Positions 7,809 through 16,351 are shown, numbered from the stretch's first letter. The stretch is 44,547 nucleotides of DNA from Candidatus Sungbacteria bacterium RIFCSPLOWO2_01_FULL_54_21 (GCA_001820725.1 MHQR01000037.1:1-44547), one strand, 5' to 3'. Notes: generated by a model from the letters alone, not told the origin. Numbers and translations are program-made.

Positions 7809-9521
7809 ATGGCCAAGACCATCATAGACATTTTGGTATCCAAAAATCTCCTCACGCTTGAGGGGGGTGCGGCCGTACGCAAAGAGGCGCGCGAAAAAGA
7901 CGCGCCGTTTGACGACGGACTCTACAGCCGCGGCATCAAAGAGACCGATGTCGCAGAAGCCAAAAGTATGGTCACGGGATATCCGGTGAAGTATTTGCAG
8001 GGGGTGGCCGTGCCCTTTGACGTGCTCCGTGACATCCCTGAAGAATCAGCGCGGCATTACGCGATCATTCCGCTCGGGAGGCACGAGGGATTTTTGGACA
8101 TCGGGATGTTGCATCCCGAAGACGCGGCATCGCAAGAGGCGCTGAAGTTCATTGCTGGACGCGCGGGCCTGCCGCTACGCATATTCATCATCACGCCGGA
8201 CGATTTCCAGGCCGTGCTCCAAGAGTACCGCAGTTTGTCCGGAGAAGTGACCAAGGCGCTCGGCGAATTTGAAAAAGAATATGAAGGGCTGGGCGCGAAT
8301 GTAAAGATCAGGCGCGACTCCACCAAGATCGTCGAGGATGCGCCAGTTACCAAAATGATGGCCGTGATGTTGCGCCACGCCGTGGAGGGCAGGGCTTCGG
8401 ATATTCACATTGAGCCCACGCGAGCCAACCTGCGGGTGCGGTTTCGCGTGGACGGCGTGCTCTATACGTCTCTCCTCCTGCCCATTGACGTGCATCCGGC
8501 GGTGGTGTCGCGTATCAAAGTTATGACCAATCTCAAAATTGACGAGACGCGCGTGCCCCAGGACGGCAGGTTCCATGCAGAGATCAACGGCCGCTTCATC
8601 GATTTCCGCGTGTCCACGTTTCCCACGGCGTTCGGTGAAAAGGTTGCCATCCGCATCCTCGACCCCGAAGCGGGCGTTGCGACCATGGCAGATCTGGGCA
8701 TAGAGGGCTCGAATCTGGAAAAAGTTGAGGCGGCAATCAAGCGGCCGTTCGGCATGATCCTCATCACCGGCCCCACGGGGTCGGGAAAATCAACCACGTT
8801 GTATGCCCTTTTGCAAAAACTCAACGAAGAGCGCTACAACATCGTGTCTCTTGAGGACCCTGTGGAATATTACATCCCAGGCGTCAATCAGTCCCAGGTG
8901 CGGCCGGAAATCGGATATGAATTTGCCACGGGCTTGCGCCATATCATGCGCCAGGACCCGGACATTATTATGGTGGGGGAGATACGCGACAAAGAGACGG
9001 CAGCGCTCGCCATTCACGCCGCACTCACCGGCCACCTGGTTCTCTCGACGCTCCACACCAACAATGCGGTCGGCGTGATTCCGCGCCTCATTGATATGGG
9101 TATTGATCCGTTTCTGCTGGCGCCCACGCTCATTATGGCGGTTGGCCAGCGTCTCGTGCGCAAGCTGTGTCAGGATTCCCGCAAGGCCGTGACCATAGAA
9201 GGCGCCCTGAAAGAAACGCTCATGACCGAAATCGAGACCATGCCACCTGCGGCCAAGAAAGAAGCCGAAGCCATGCTGAAAGGAGAGGTCTATCAGGCAG
9301 AAGTTAGCGGCATCTGCCCCAAAGGAACACGCGGGCGTACGGGTATTTTTGAAGTGCTCACCATGACGCCGGAGCTTGAAAAAATTATCCTCTCCAAACC
9401 ATCCGAGGCCGACATACAGAGGGAGGTTCTGCGCCAGGGTATGCTGTCCATGAAGCAGGACGGGCTGATTAAAGTACTTAAGGGGACAATCGGATTTGAG
9501 GAATTATTGGAGGTGGTGTAA
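7809..9521 (+). CDS. pilB: Type IV pilus extension ATPase PilB
   Basis: 570 aa GspE/PilB family. N-terminal MshEN-like domain (YPVKYLQGVAVPFDVLRDIPE), N2 region ASDIHIEP near residue 200, Walker A GPTGSGKST near 320, Asp box with catalytic Glu in SLEDPVEYY, Walker B IIMVGEIRD and His box LSTLHTNNA. It powers pilin polymerisation from the cytoplasm. The zinc tetracysteine of most PilB proteins is reduced to two visible Cys (KLCQDS and GICPKG). The only extension ATPase in the window, so probably shared with locus 2. Confidence 0.95.
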   Translation: MAKTIIDILVSKNLLTLEGGAAVRKEAREKDAPFDDGLYSRGIKETDVAEAKSMVTGYPVKYLQGVAVPFDVLRDIPEESARHYAIIPLGRHEGFLDIGMLHPEDAASQEALKFIAGRAGLPLRIFIITPDDFQAVLQEYRSLSGEVTKALGEFEKEYEGLGANVKIRRDSTKIVEDAPVTKMMAVMLRHAVEGRASDIHIEPTRANLRVRFRVDGVLYTSLLLPIDVHPAVVSRIKVMTNLKIDETRVPQDGRFHAEINGRFIDFRVSTFPTAFGEKVAIRILDPEAGVATMADLGIEGSNLEKVEAAIKRPFGMILITGPTGSGKSTTLYALLQKLNEERYNIVSLEDPVEYYIPGVNQSQVRPEIGYEFATGLRHIMRQDPDIIMVGEIRDKETAALAIHAALTGHLVLSTLHTNNAVGVIPRLIDMGIDPFLLAPTLIMAVGQRLVRKLCQDSRKAVTIEGALKETLMTEIETMPPAAKKEAEAMLKGEVYQAEVSGICPKGTRGRTGIFEVLTMTPELEKIILSKPSEADIQREVLRQGMLSMKQDGLIKVLKGTIGFEELLEVV

Positions 9522-9522
9522 G

Positions 9523-10053
9523 ATGACGAACAGGATTGCAAGATTGGGGAGGAAAGGAATACCGATGCCGGAGTTGCGTCCCGCAGTTGCCGAAGCTCGA
9601 CACTGCCGATGGCGCAATATCGGAAGCCGTAACGCTGTGCCGCCGGCTCTTATCGGGAGACACGGTTTTACCGTCATTGAATTGCTCGTCGTGACGGCAA
9701 TCATCGCGATGATTGCCTCCGTCGCGTTCGTGCAAATGGCCGGGTACCGTGCGCGTGCGCGGGATGCGGAGCGCGAGCGCGAAATCGGCGAATTACAGAA
9801 AGCGCTAGCCCTTTACGCCACCGATCATCGCGTGTTTCCCGTGGGGTCGGGTGTGATCACGGGCGGCGACGACCTTTCTGCGGCTCTGCTGGATGCCAGC
9901 GCGATACCCGCAATGCCGGAAGATCCCCTGCGCACCGGCGATTATGTCTACGCGTATGACTCGCCCGATGGCAGAGGATACACCCTGACCTATACCTTGG
10001 AAACGGATAGCATACTGGGGAAGGCAAAAGGTCTCCAGACCGCAACCCCCTAG
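9523..10053 (+). CDS. Type IV pseudopilin (GspG/PulG-like)
   Basis: Class III signal GRHG|FTVIELLVVTAIIAMIASV with Glu at +5, then the usual amphipathic helix and a small C-terminal domain (FPVGSGVITGG, typical of GspG-like pilins). ATG 9523, 1 nt after pilB, gives an unusually long leader of about 48 residues. GTG 9637 would give a normal 10-residue leader (VPPALIGRHG) and may be the true start. Processed by PilD, at 13718. Confidence 0.82.
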   Translation: MTNRIARLGRKGIPMPELRPAVAEARHCRWRNIGSRNAVPPALIGRHGFTVIELLVVTAIIAMIASVAFVQMAGYRARARDAEREREIGELQKALALYATDHRVFPVGSGVITGGDDLSAALLDASAIPAMPEDPLRTGDYVYAYDSPDGRGYTLTYTLETDSILGKAKGLQTATP

Positions 10054-10158
10054 TAAAATCCCAAACACGAAGCACGAAATCCGAAACAAATCCAAATGAC
10101 AAAAATTCCAAATCCAAAACGATCCTCGTATATCAACGATTTGAATTTTGTATAAGAT
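10054..10158. repeat. AT-rich intergenic repeat-like sequence
   Basis: 105 nt between the pseudopilin and response regulator, with reiterated AATCC/CAAATCC units (AAATCCGAAACAAATCC). Similar reiterations occur dispersed in CPR genomes. It may interrupt the pilus operon. A TATAAG lies at 10151-10156, only 2 nt before the next ATG. Confidence 0.4.
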
Positions 10159-10527
10159 ATGCCCTATAAAATTCTCCTTATTGACGACGATCCGTTTATT
10201 GTAGAAATGTATGTTCTGAAGTTCAAGGACGAGCATTTTACTATTGAGGTCGCCAGCAACGGGGAAGACGGTGTGAAAAAAGCGAAATCATTCGCGCCAG
10301 ACGTCATTCTCCTTGATGTCGTCATGCCGGGCATTGACGGGTTTCAGACGCTCGAACTCCTGCGTAAGGAGGGCAACGCGCGTAAAATCATCATGCTCAC
10401 CAATCTAGGACAGAAAGAGGATGTTGAGCGCGGCATGAAGCTGGGCGCCGATGATTATATTGTGAAAGCGCATTTTACTCCGTCCGAAGTGGTCGCCAAA
10501 GTGCGTTCGGTTCTGGGCATCACCTAA
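10159..10527 (+). CDS. CheY-like response regulator
   Basis: 122 aa receiver domain with no output domain. Acidic pocket LIDDDPF, phospho-acceptor Asp near residue 52 in VILLDVVMPG, Thr in MLTNLG, Lys in YIVKAHF. Placed between pilB/pseudopilin and pilT (2 nt before pilT), so it probably tunes pilus extension or retraction by protein contact, like CheY/PilG/PilH proteins. No histidine kinase in the window. A paralogue is at 40356. Confidence 0.9.
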   Translation: MPYKILLIDDDPFIVEMYVLKFKDEHFTIEVASNGEDGVKKAKSFAPDVILLDVVMPGIDGFQTLELLRKEGNARKIIMLTNLGQKEDVERGMKLGADDYIVKAHFTPSEVVAKVRSVLGIT

Positions 10528-10529
10528 CT

Positions 10530-11603
10530 ATGGGCGCGGCAAATGCAAAACATGTCGTAGAAAATCTCCTGTCTACCGTCGTCAAGGAGAACGCGTCGGA
10601 TCTGCACATCACGGTGGGGCGGCATCCGGCCATACGCGTGGACGGCGGACTGGTGCCTTTGCTTAAGGAGGAGATCCTGACGCCCGATATGGCGCGCGAT
10701 TTCATCATGGCATTGCTCGATTCCCCCCAGCAGGAGCGGTTTCTGCGCGACAAGGAACTCGACCTCTCATATAATTTCCAGGATCGAGCGCGCTTCCGTG
10801 TCAATCTGTTCCACCAGAGGGGTTTTATGGGCGCGGCTTTGCGCCTGATTCCTGCCAAAATAAAGCAATTCGCTGATCTCAATCTGCCGCCGATTTTGGA
10901 GGAGTTTTCGCGCCGTCAGCAGGGGTTTTTCCTCGTCGTAGGCCCCACAGGCCACGGCAAGTCAACCACGCTCGCCGCGATGATTGACTATATCAACCGC
11001 ACGCGGGCCGACCACATCATTACGATCGAAGACCCTATTGAATACCTGTTCGCGTCCGACCGCTCCATCATTGACCAGCGTGAAATTGGCATTGACACCA
11101 GCGACTTTGCCAAGGCACTGCGTTCCATGTTCCGCGAAGACGTGGATGTCGCCATGGTAGGGGAGATGCGCGACAGCGAGACGATTGCCACTGCGGTTAC
11201 GGCGGCGGAAACCGGACATCTCATCCTTTCCACCCTGCACACCAACAATGCGGCGCAGACCATTGATCGCATTATAGATACGTTCCCTTCGGGCCAGCAG
11301 AGCCAGATACGCGCGCAACTTGCCTCCACGCTCATCGGCATTGTGTCCCAGCGCTTGGTGCCGCGTGTAACGGGCGGGCTGGTGCCGGCCATCGAGGTCA
11401 TGATCGCCAATCCTGCCATCCGCAACCTCATCCGCGAAAACAAGGCGCACGAACTGGATATGGTGATCGAGACCAGTTCGGAAGAGGGCATGATCAGCTT
11501 GAATCGCTCGCTGGTCGCTCTCGTTCGGAAAGGCGAGGTAAGCTTGGAGAATGCTCTGCTGTATTCTCTCAATCCCGGAGAATTACAGACGCTACTGAGA
11601 TAG
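10530..11603 (+). CDS. pilT: Type IV pilus retraction ATPase PilT
   Basis: 357 aa. N-terminal PAS-like domain (ASDLHITVGRHPAIRVDG), Walker A GPTGHGKST near residue 137, Asp box TIEDPIEYLF, Walker B VAMVGEMRD, His box LSTLHTNNA and the C-terminal PilT hallmark AIRNLIRE. Walker A carries His where Ser is usual. PilT depolymerises the pilus and is required for twitching and DNA uptake. Confidence 0.96.
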   Translation: MGAANAKHVVENLLSTVVKENASDLHITVGRHPAIRVDGGLVPLLKEEILTPDMARDFIMALLDSPQQERFLRDKELDLSYNFQDRARFRVNLFHQRGFMGAALRLIPAKIKQFADLNLPPILEEFSRRQQGFFLVVGPTGHGKSTTLAAMIDYINRTRADHIITIEDPIEYLFASDRSIIDQREIGIDTSDFAKALRSMFREDVDVAMVGEMRDSETIATAVTAAETGHLILSTLHTNNAAQTIDRIIDTFPSGQQSQIRAQLASTLIGIVSQRLVPRVTGGLVPAIEVMIANPAIRNLIRENKAHELDMVIETSSEEGMISLNRSLVALVRKGEVSLENALLYSLNPGELQTLLR

Positions 11604-11675
11604 AAAGGTATAGGAGCCAGGGTATTAGGGTATAGTTTTCTAAACCCTAAACCCTAAACCCTAAACCCTAATGAA
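11604..11675. repeat. Telomere-like heptamer array (TAAACCC)4
   Basis: Four perfect tandem TAAACCC units at 11641-11668, preceded by AGGGTATTAGGGTATAG, which could fold back on them. On the minus strand four GGG runs separated by TTTA could form a G-quadruplex. It lies between pilT and pilC, 8 nt before the pilC GTG, so it could affect their relative expression. Confidence 0.8.
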
Positions 11676-12881
11676 GTGCCAACCTTTCAATACAAAGCGC
11701 GTACGCCGGAAGGCGAGGTGCGCAACGGCCTGGTAACCGCTTCTTCCGAAGAAGCAGCGCTCGATGCGCTCCAGCAAAACAAGCTGACCGTGATTGCGGT
11801 GCGCGAGACCGCGCCACCATCGCTCTTGGCGCGCAATATCTTTGGCGCGCGCGTTAAGTACAAGGACATTGTCATATTCTCGCGTCAGCTCGCCACGCTG
11901 TTCGAGGCGCGGATTCCGGTGGTGGAAGCGCTCAAAACGCTCATGAGCGAGGCGGAAAAGCCCGCCTTGCGGCAGGTGATCGCCGGCATTCTGGATGACG
12001 TCGCGGGCGGCATGTCGCTTTCCCAGTCCATGGGCAAGCGGCCGGAGGCGTTTTCCTCTTTTTATGTGAATCTCGTCCTATCCGGAGAAGAATCAGGGAA
12101 GCTGCAGGAAATTTTTACCTATCTTGCCGATTATATGGAACGTTCATACTACTTGGCGTCCAAAGCCCGGAACGCAATGATCTACCCGGCGTTCGTCCTA
12201 CTCGCGTTTACCGGCGTCTTGATCGTCATGCTCGTCGTGGTGTTTCCGCGTCTCATCAGCATTTTCGAGGAAACGGGCCAGAAAGTGCCTATTTACACAC
12301 AGGCCATCATCTTTTTGTCCCTGTTTTTGCGCCGATGGGGCTTGCTGTTCCTCCTGTTTCTCATCGGCGTCGGCGTCATGCTGTGGCGCTGGTCGGCAAC
12401 ACCCCCAGGAAAACTATTTTTCCACCGCCTGCAGGTATCCGTGCCGATCATCGGCCAGCTCTACCGCAAGCTATTCATGGCGCGCCTCACAGACAACCTC
12501 CAGACACTCATCATGGGCGGGATTCCCATTGTCCGCGCGCTCACGATCACGGGCGATGTCGTGGGAAATGTGGTCTATCAGCACGCCATCGAGCGCGCGA
12601 TAGAGTCGGTAAAAGGGGGCAGTACGATTTCGGCGGCTTTCGAGCAAACGCCTGAAATACCGCCGTTGGTGACCCAGATGATCAGGATAGGGGAGACGTC
12701 CGGGCGTCTGGACTCTATTTTGGGATCGGTTTCCAAGTTCTACCGCCGGGAAGTGGACAGCGTGCTGGAGAACATCGTGGCACTCATCGAGCCGGCCCTC
12801 ATCATTTTCCTCGGTGTCGGCATAGGCGCTCTGGTCGCCTCGGTGCTGGTACCTCTCTATAATCTGGTGGGCGCCATCTGA
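11676..12881 (+). CDS. pilC: Type IV pilus platform protein PilC (locus 1)
   Basis: 401 aa with two T2SSF domains, each a helical cytoplasmic part followed by membrane helices (about residues 170-195, 210-240 and 370-395). The N-terminus FQYKARTPEGEVRNGLV is typical of PilC/GspF. It is the inner-membrane platform contacted by PilB and PilT. Start GTG 11676. A nearby ATG at 11671 is out of frame. A paralogue, pilC2, is at 30742. Confidence 0.95.
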   Translation: MPTFQYKARTPEGEVRNGLVTASSEEAALDALQQNKLTVIAVRETAPPSLLARNIFGARVKYKDIVIFSRQLATLFEARIPVVEALKTLMSEAEKPALRQVIAGILDDVAGGMSLSQSMGKRPEAFSSFYVNLVLSGEESGKLQEIFTYLADYMERSYYLASKARNAMIYPAFVLLAFTGVLIVMLVVVFPRLISIFEETGQKVPIYTQAIIFLSLFLRRWGLLFLLFLIGVGVMLWRWSATPPGKLFFHRLQVSVPIIGQLYRKLFMARLTDNLQTLIMGGIPIVRALTITGDVVGNVVYQHAIERAIESVKGGSTISAAFEQTPEIPPLVTQMIRIGETSGRLDSILGSVSKFYRREVDSVLENIVALIEPALIIFLGVGIGALVASVLVPLYNLVGAI

Positions 12882-12960
12882 CGTTCCGGTGCCGATATTG
12901 CCTGCCGCAGTTGCCGAACCATACCTTTGTCTCGCCGCTGATATTGCAATCACGGCAGAG

Positions 12961-12985
12961 GAATTTGAAACAGTGTTTCAAATTC
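12961..12985. repeat. 25-nt palindrome upstream of the major pilin
   Basis: Arms GAATTTGAAACA and TGTTTCAAATTC (12 bp each) around a single G. No T-run follows, so it is more likely an operator or RNA hairpin than a terminator. Confidence 0.75.
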
Positions 12986-13032
12986 CCACAGGTGCTGTGC
13001 TCAGCAACATCAGGCAATTTCGGGAGCGGTAC

Positions 13033-13041
13033 TGTGGATAA
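13033..13041 (-). promoter_or_regulatory. DnaA-box-like 9-mer
   Basis: Perfect TTATCCACA on the minus strand, about 80 nt upstream of the pilin start. Confidence 0.5.
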
Positions 13042-13121
13042 CTGGGTGTGGTGCCGTTCGCTGTATCGGGTAAAATAGAGGTGGTCATCACTTAGCCGTC
13101 ATTATTTACTTTATTCTTTTT

Positions 13122-13646
13122 ATGAAGAGAAAAAGCGGTATCCTGGGTTTTACCCTGATCGAGCTTTTGGTAGTCATCGCGATCATCGGCGTGCTGGCAA
13201 GTATTGTGCTTGCATCCCTCAATAGCGCCCGGCGCAAATCGCGCGACGCGCGCCGCATCACGGATCTCAAGCAGATACAATTAGCGCTTGAGCTCTACTT
13301 TGATGCGCAGTCGCCTCCGCAGTACCCTGCGGCAACGGATCCGGCGACCACGTGCACGGTGACCCTCGCAAACGGGCTTGAAGTGCTGGCCACGGGCGGC
13401 TATATTCCGCAAATACCTCGTGACCCACAGGGCGGATGCTACCGATATGCTTCCAATTCAGCATCGCCGCGCACCACCTATCACTTGGGCGCTACTTTGG
13501 AAGAGTCCACCAACCCCGCGTTGAACTCGGATAAAGATTGCGATTCCACGGACAACAGTCCCGTCTGCACAACGGGTGTGACATATGGCGGTTCAGGTGC
13601 GCCTTTTGATGGTGCGACCGGAGCGGTCTACGACATCATTCCCTAG
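13122..13646 (+). CDS. Type IV prepilin, likely major pilin
   Basis: 174 aa. Short leader MKRKSGILG then FTLIELLVVIAIIGVLASIVLASLNSARRKSRD, a canonical class III signal and pilin helix with Glu at +5. The globular part has five Cys residues, so disulfides are possible. Own upstream region and a strong terminator afterwards mark it as a separate unit, as expected for an abundant pilin. Major status is inference. Confidence 0.9.
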   Translation: MKRKSGILGFTLIELLVVIAIIGVLASIVLASLNSARRKSRDARRITDLKQIQLALELYFDAQSPPQYPAATDPATTCTVTLANGLEVLATGGYIPQIPRDPQGGCYRYASNSASPRTTYHLGATLEESTNPALNSDKDCDSTDNSPVCTTGVTYGGSGAPFDGATGAVYDIIP

Positions 13647-13667
13647 TCGCACTCGACATCATGCGAT

Positions 13668-13706
13668 GAATGACGATGACACTTGTCGGTCATCGTCATT
13701 CTTTTT
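13668..13706 (+). terminator. Rho-independent terminator after the pilin
   Basis: 13-bp perfect stem (GAATGACGATGAC / GTCATCGTCATTC), 8-nt loop, then TTTTT. Positioned 22 nt after the pilin stop. Confidence 0.92.
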
Positions 13707-13717
13707 AGCGATTCTTT

Positions 13718-14509
13718 ATGACCTTTCTCATTGTCGGTTTTTTATTTGTGATTGGTCTTGTGATCGGCAGTTTTCTCAATGTCGTCATTCTGCGCGGCGA
13801 GCGGGGTGAGGGATTGGGCGGCAGGTCGCGGTGTATGGCCTGCGGCCGAATACTCGGCATCAGCGAGCTTGTGCCGGTGGCAAGCTTCATATTTCAGCAT
13901 GGCAGGTGCCGCGGGTGCAGGGAGCGATTCTCTGTGCAGTATCCGCTGGTGGAATTGGGTACGGCGCTCGCGTTTGCTGGTATCGCGTGGTTTTTTGTCC
14001 CCGTGCTCATGGGGGGAGGAACCGCAATATCGGCACAGGCGCTGTTGAATCTCGGTGTGCTACTGCTCGCGGCATGCGCCGCGATTGTTATCTTTGTCGC
14101 TGACTTCCGGTTTCAGATCATTCCCGTTGGCGCGGTGATTGTCCTTGGGCTTGCGGGTATCGTCGTAACGCTTGGTCGTAACACTCTCCTGGGGGATCTT
14201 GCCGCAGTAATCGGATGCTCCTTGTTTTTCTTTTTACTCTCATACGTCTCGGGTGGCCGATGGATGGGGAATGGGGACTGGATGCTCGTATTCGCGACCT
14301 CACTCGTCATCGGATTCCCGTCATCCATCGCGGCGTTCCTCTTTTCGTTTTGGCTTGGCAGTATTGTTGGGCTTACACTCTTGGCGCTCGGGAAAAAGAG
14401 TTTGCAGAGCCGCATCCCGTTCGGCCCTTTTATTCTCGCGGGCGCTCTCCTTGCATGGAGGTATGCCGACGCATTCTTTGCGTACACGGGGCTTTCTTTG
14501 CTCTTGTGA
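13718..14509 (+). CDS. pilD: Prepilin peptidase / N-methyltransferase PilD
   Basis: 263 aa multi-pass membrane aspartic protease. N-terminal GSFLNVVILR, cytoplasmic zinc loop with two CxxC pairs (RCMACG, GRCRGC), catalytic Asp in VADFRFQIIP and the second Asp in GNGDWML, the GxGD-type motif. It cuts class III leaders and methylates the new N-terminus. The only candidate here, so probably serves the pilins of both loci. Confidence 0.93.
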   Translation: MTFLIVGFLFVIGLVIGSFLNVVILRGERGEGLGGRSRCMACGRILGISELVPVASFIFQHGRCRGCRERFSVQYPLVELGTALAFAGIAWFFVPVLMGGGTAISAQALLNLGVLLLAACAAIVIFVADFRFQIIPVGAVIVLGLAGIVVTLGRNTLLGDLAAVIGCSLFFFLLSYVSGGRWMGNGDWMLVFATSLVIGFPSSIAAFLFSFWLGSIVGLTLLALGKKSLQSRIPFGPFILAGALLAWRYADAFFAYTGLSLLL

Positions 14510-14514
14510 AGAGG

Positions 14515-14520
14515 TATAAT
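14515..14520 (+). promoter_or_regulatory. -10 element of the minor-pilin operon
   Basis: Consensus TATAAT, then AATGGC (6 nt), then ATG 14527: leaderless geometry. It overlaps the end of pilD. Confidence 0.6.
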
Positions 14521-14526
14521 AATGGC

Positions 14527-15162
14527 ATGCGTTTATCTGTCAATTTCGGCAATCGTCTCGCGGGGGACACACGCGTGGGACAAGGGCGAGAGACGGGGTT
14601 CACGATGGTGGAGGTGGTCGTCATGATGTCCATCGTGACAATTATCAGTGGCATCGTGCTCGTTAGTTTTACCGGCCTTCATGAAGGAGCGGCGATCAAC
14701 CGCTCCGCGCGCGAGCTAGCGCTTGCGGTCAGGCGCGCCCAGAACATGTCGCTTGCCGTGACGCAAATCGACACCCCTCTCGCAGGGCCGCGCATTCCGC
14801 CGGCCATAGGCATGCGATTCGCGCAGGACGCGCAGACCTATGTATCTTTCGGGGACTTCAATCGGGATAATCGCTATGGCAACGAATTGCCGGAAGACGA
14901 GCGGGATGTGCGGGTCGTCACCGATGCCGTATTCGAAGGCAATGTGAAAATTAAGTCAGTCGCGTATTATGACGCGTTCAATCAGCGCCAGGCGATACCC
15001 GTCCTGCATGTTATCTTTGCGGCGCCTGAAGCCGCGGTGACGATTGCCGGAGCTGACGGCGCGCCGCTCGGCGACCTGGCGGAGATAGAACTCGTCACGG
15101 CATCGGGCCAGCTGACCAAGAGAATCCTAGTGCGGACAAGCGGACAAGTAAGCATCAGGTAA
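14527..15162 (+). CDS. Minor pseudopilin, GspH/FimT-like
   Basis: 211 aa. Leader of about 25 residues ending GRETG, then FTMVEVVVMMSIVTIISGIVLVSF and a beta-rich C-terminal domain with AINRSARELALAVRRAQNMSL, typical of GspH/FimT. The ORF track starts at 14215 inside pilD. ATG 14527 is right for the promoter geometry. First of four consecutive minor pilins (H, V, W, X-like) that probably form the priming tip complex. Confidence 0.87.
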   Translation: MRLSVNFGNRLAGDTRVGQGRETGFTMVEVVVMMSIVTIISGIVLVSFTGLHEGAAINRSARELALAVRRAQNMSLAVTQIDTPLAGPRIPPAIGMRFAQDAQTYVSFGDFNRDNRYGNELPEDERDVRVVTDAVFEGNVKIKSVAYYDAFNQRQAIPVLHVIFAAPEAAVTIAGADGAPLGDLAEIELVTASGQLTKRILVRTSGQVSIR

Positions 15163-15214
15163 CAATGACTATGACCATGGCGATGGACCTGTCGTATCGT
15201 CATTTGTCATTGTC

Positions 15215-15820
15215 ATGGCCACAGGTATGATAAGATTTCAATCGGGCTTTACGCTTCTCGAGACCGTCGTGGCGCTCGCCGTCATTCTGGCCGCCGTGGT
15301 TGGGCCGGTGTCCCTCATCACGCGCGGGCTCTTCACTTTTTCTTTTTCAAAAAATAAAGTCATCGCTTCCAATCTGGCGCAGGAGGGGTTGGAGATCGTG
15401 CGCCTGGTGCGGGAAAACAACGTCGCGTGCGACACGCAAAACGGGCCAGCCACGTGGCAATGGAATCGGGATCCGGAAGGCGGGATACTGACACGGGTGC
15501 GCGCCGGCGTGGATATGGAGTCCTTTACCACGATCTCGTGCGGCACTGCGATCATTTCCACACCGCGCCTTTCGGTATCATGCTCCGGACCCTTGCTCTA
15601 TGAAAACGATCCCCTTCTGGACAATTATGGCATGTACGGATATAGAAGCGGCATTCAGACGGCTTTTTCGCGGTGTATTGATATTACGTCGCCGCCCGAT
15701 GCGCACGATAGCGACATTCCCGCATCGGCCCAGATGGATGTTATCTCAACCGTTACTTGGAACGAACGGGGGGTCGAGCGAAGGGTTGTATTAAGGGAGC
15801 GCCTGTATGATTGGAGGTAA
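15215..15820 (+). CDS. Minor pseudopilin, PilV/GspI-like
   Basis: 201 aa. Leader MATGMIRFQSG then FTLLETVVALAVILAAVVGPVSLI and NLAQEGLEIVRLVRENN, the region typical of PilV/GspI. Globular part with several Cys. Overlaps the next gene by 14 nt. The 52-nt gap upstream contains an ACAATGAC/GTCATTGT inverted repeat. Confidence 0.85.
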   Translation: MATGMIRFQSGFTLLETVVALAVILAAVVGPVSLITRGLFTFSFSKNKVIASNLAQEGLEIVRLVRENNVACDTQNGPATWQWNRDPEGGILTRVRAGVDMESFTTISCGTAIISTPRLSVSCSGPLLYENDPLLDNYGMYGYRSGIQTAFSRCIDITSPPDAHDSDIPASAQMDVISTVTWNERGVERRVVLRERLYDWR

Positions 15821-16337
15821 CCGCGGATTCACCTTATTGGAAATGATCATCTCGATCGGGATATTTTCCACGATCGTCATTGCCTCGATCGGCATCACCA
15901 TCGGTATTTCCAATGCCCAGATCAAGGCCTCAAGCGTGCAGGCGGCACAGGACAATATTCGCTTTAGCGTGGAGCTCATGACCAAGGAGATGCGCACGGG
16001 CTCCCAGTACGAGCTGTCGCATTTGTGCGCGGGAACATCCGGAGAAGAGATCAGGTTTGTGGCGTCGAGCGGCACGTCACGCGTGTATTATCGGTCTGGT
16101 GCGTCCCTCATGCGGCTGGTGGACAGCACGAATTGCAGTACGGCCAAACCCCTGATGAGCGAAGAAGTGGGCGTCGAAAGTTTGCGGTTCAGGATAGGAG
16201 GCGCTACGCCAGGCGCTACAGACGGACAGCCGTGGGTAATGGTGTCGCTCTCTATACGCTCGCGGGGCTCAAAGCCCGTGCTGGATTCGCAGATGGATTT
16301 ACAGACCATGGTGGTGCAGAGGTTTAGAGATCAATAA
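15807..16337 (+). CDS. Minor pseudopilin, PilW/GspJ-like
   Basis: 176 aa. Very short leader MIGGNRG then FTLLEMIISIGIFSTIVIASIGITIG, then DNIRFSVELMTKEMRTGSQ typical of PilW/GspJ. The start lies inside the preceding gene (14-nt overlap), so the two are probably translationally coupled. Confidence 0.86.
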   Translation: MIGGNRGFTLLEMIISIGIFSTIVIASIGITIGISNAQIKASSVQAAQDNIRFSVELMTKEMRTGSQYELSHLCAGTSGEEIRFVASSGTSRVYYRSGASLMRLVDSTNCSTAKPLMSEEVGVESLRFRIGGATPGATDGQPWVMVSLSIRSRGSKPVLDSQMDLQTMVVQRFRDQ

Positions 16338-16351
16338 AAAGATAATCACCA

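Larger units (their letters stand above)
12882..13121. other. Regulatory intergenic region before the major pilin
   Basis: 240 nt with no convincing gene. Contains a near-perfect palindrome (12961-12985), a DnaA-like box (13033-13041), a TAAAAT possible -10 near 13071 and GC-rich pieces (CCGCAGTTGCCGAA, CCGATATTGC) that recur near 9580-9625 inside the pseudopilin leader. Confidence 0.5.

Noticed and set aside
11641-11668. Eukaryotic contamination suggested by TAAACCC repeats
   Set aside because: The array is flanked on both sides by intact bacterial pilT and pilC in a coherent operon.
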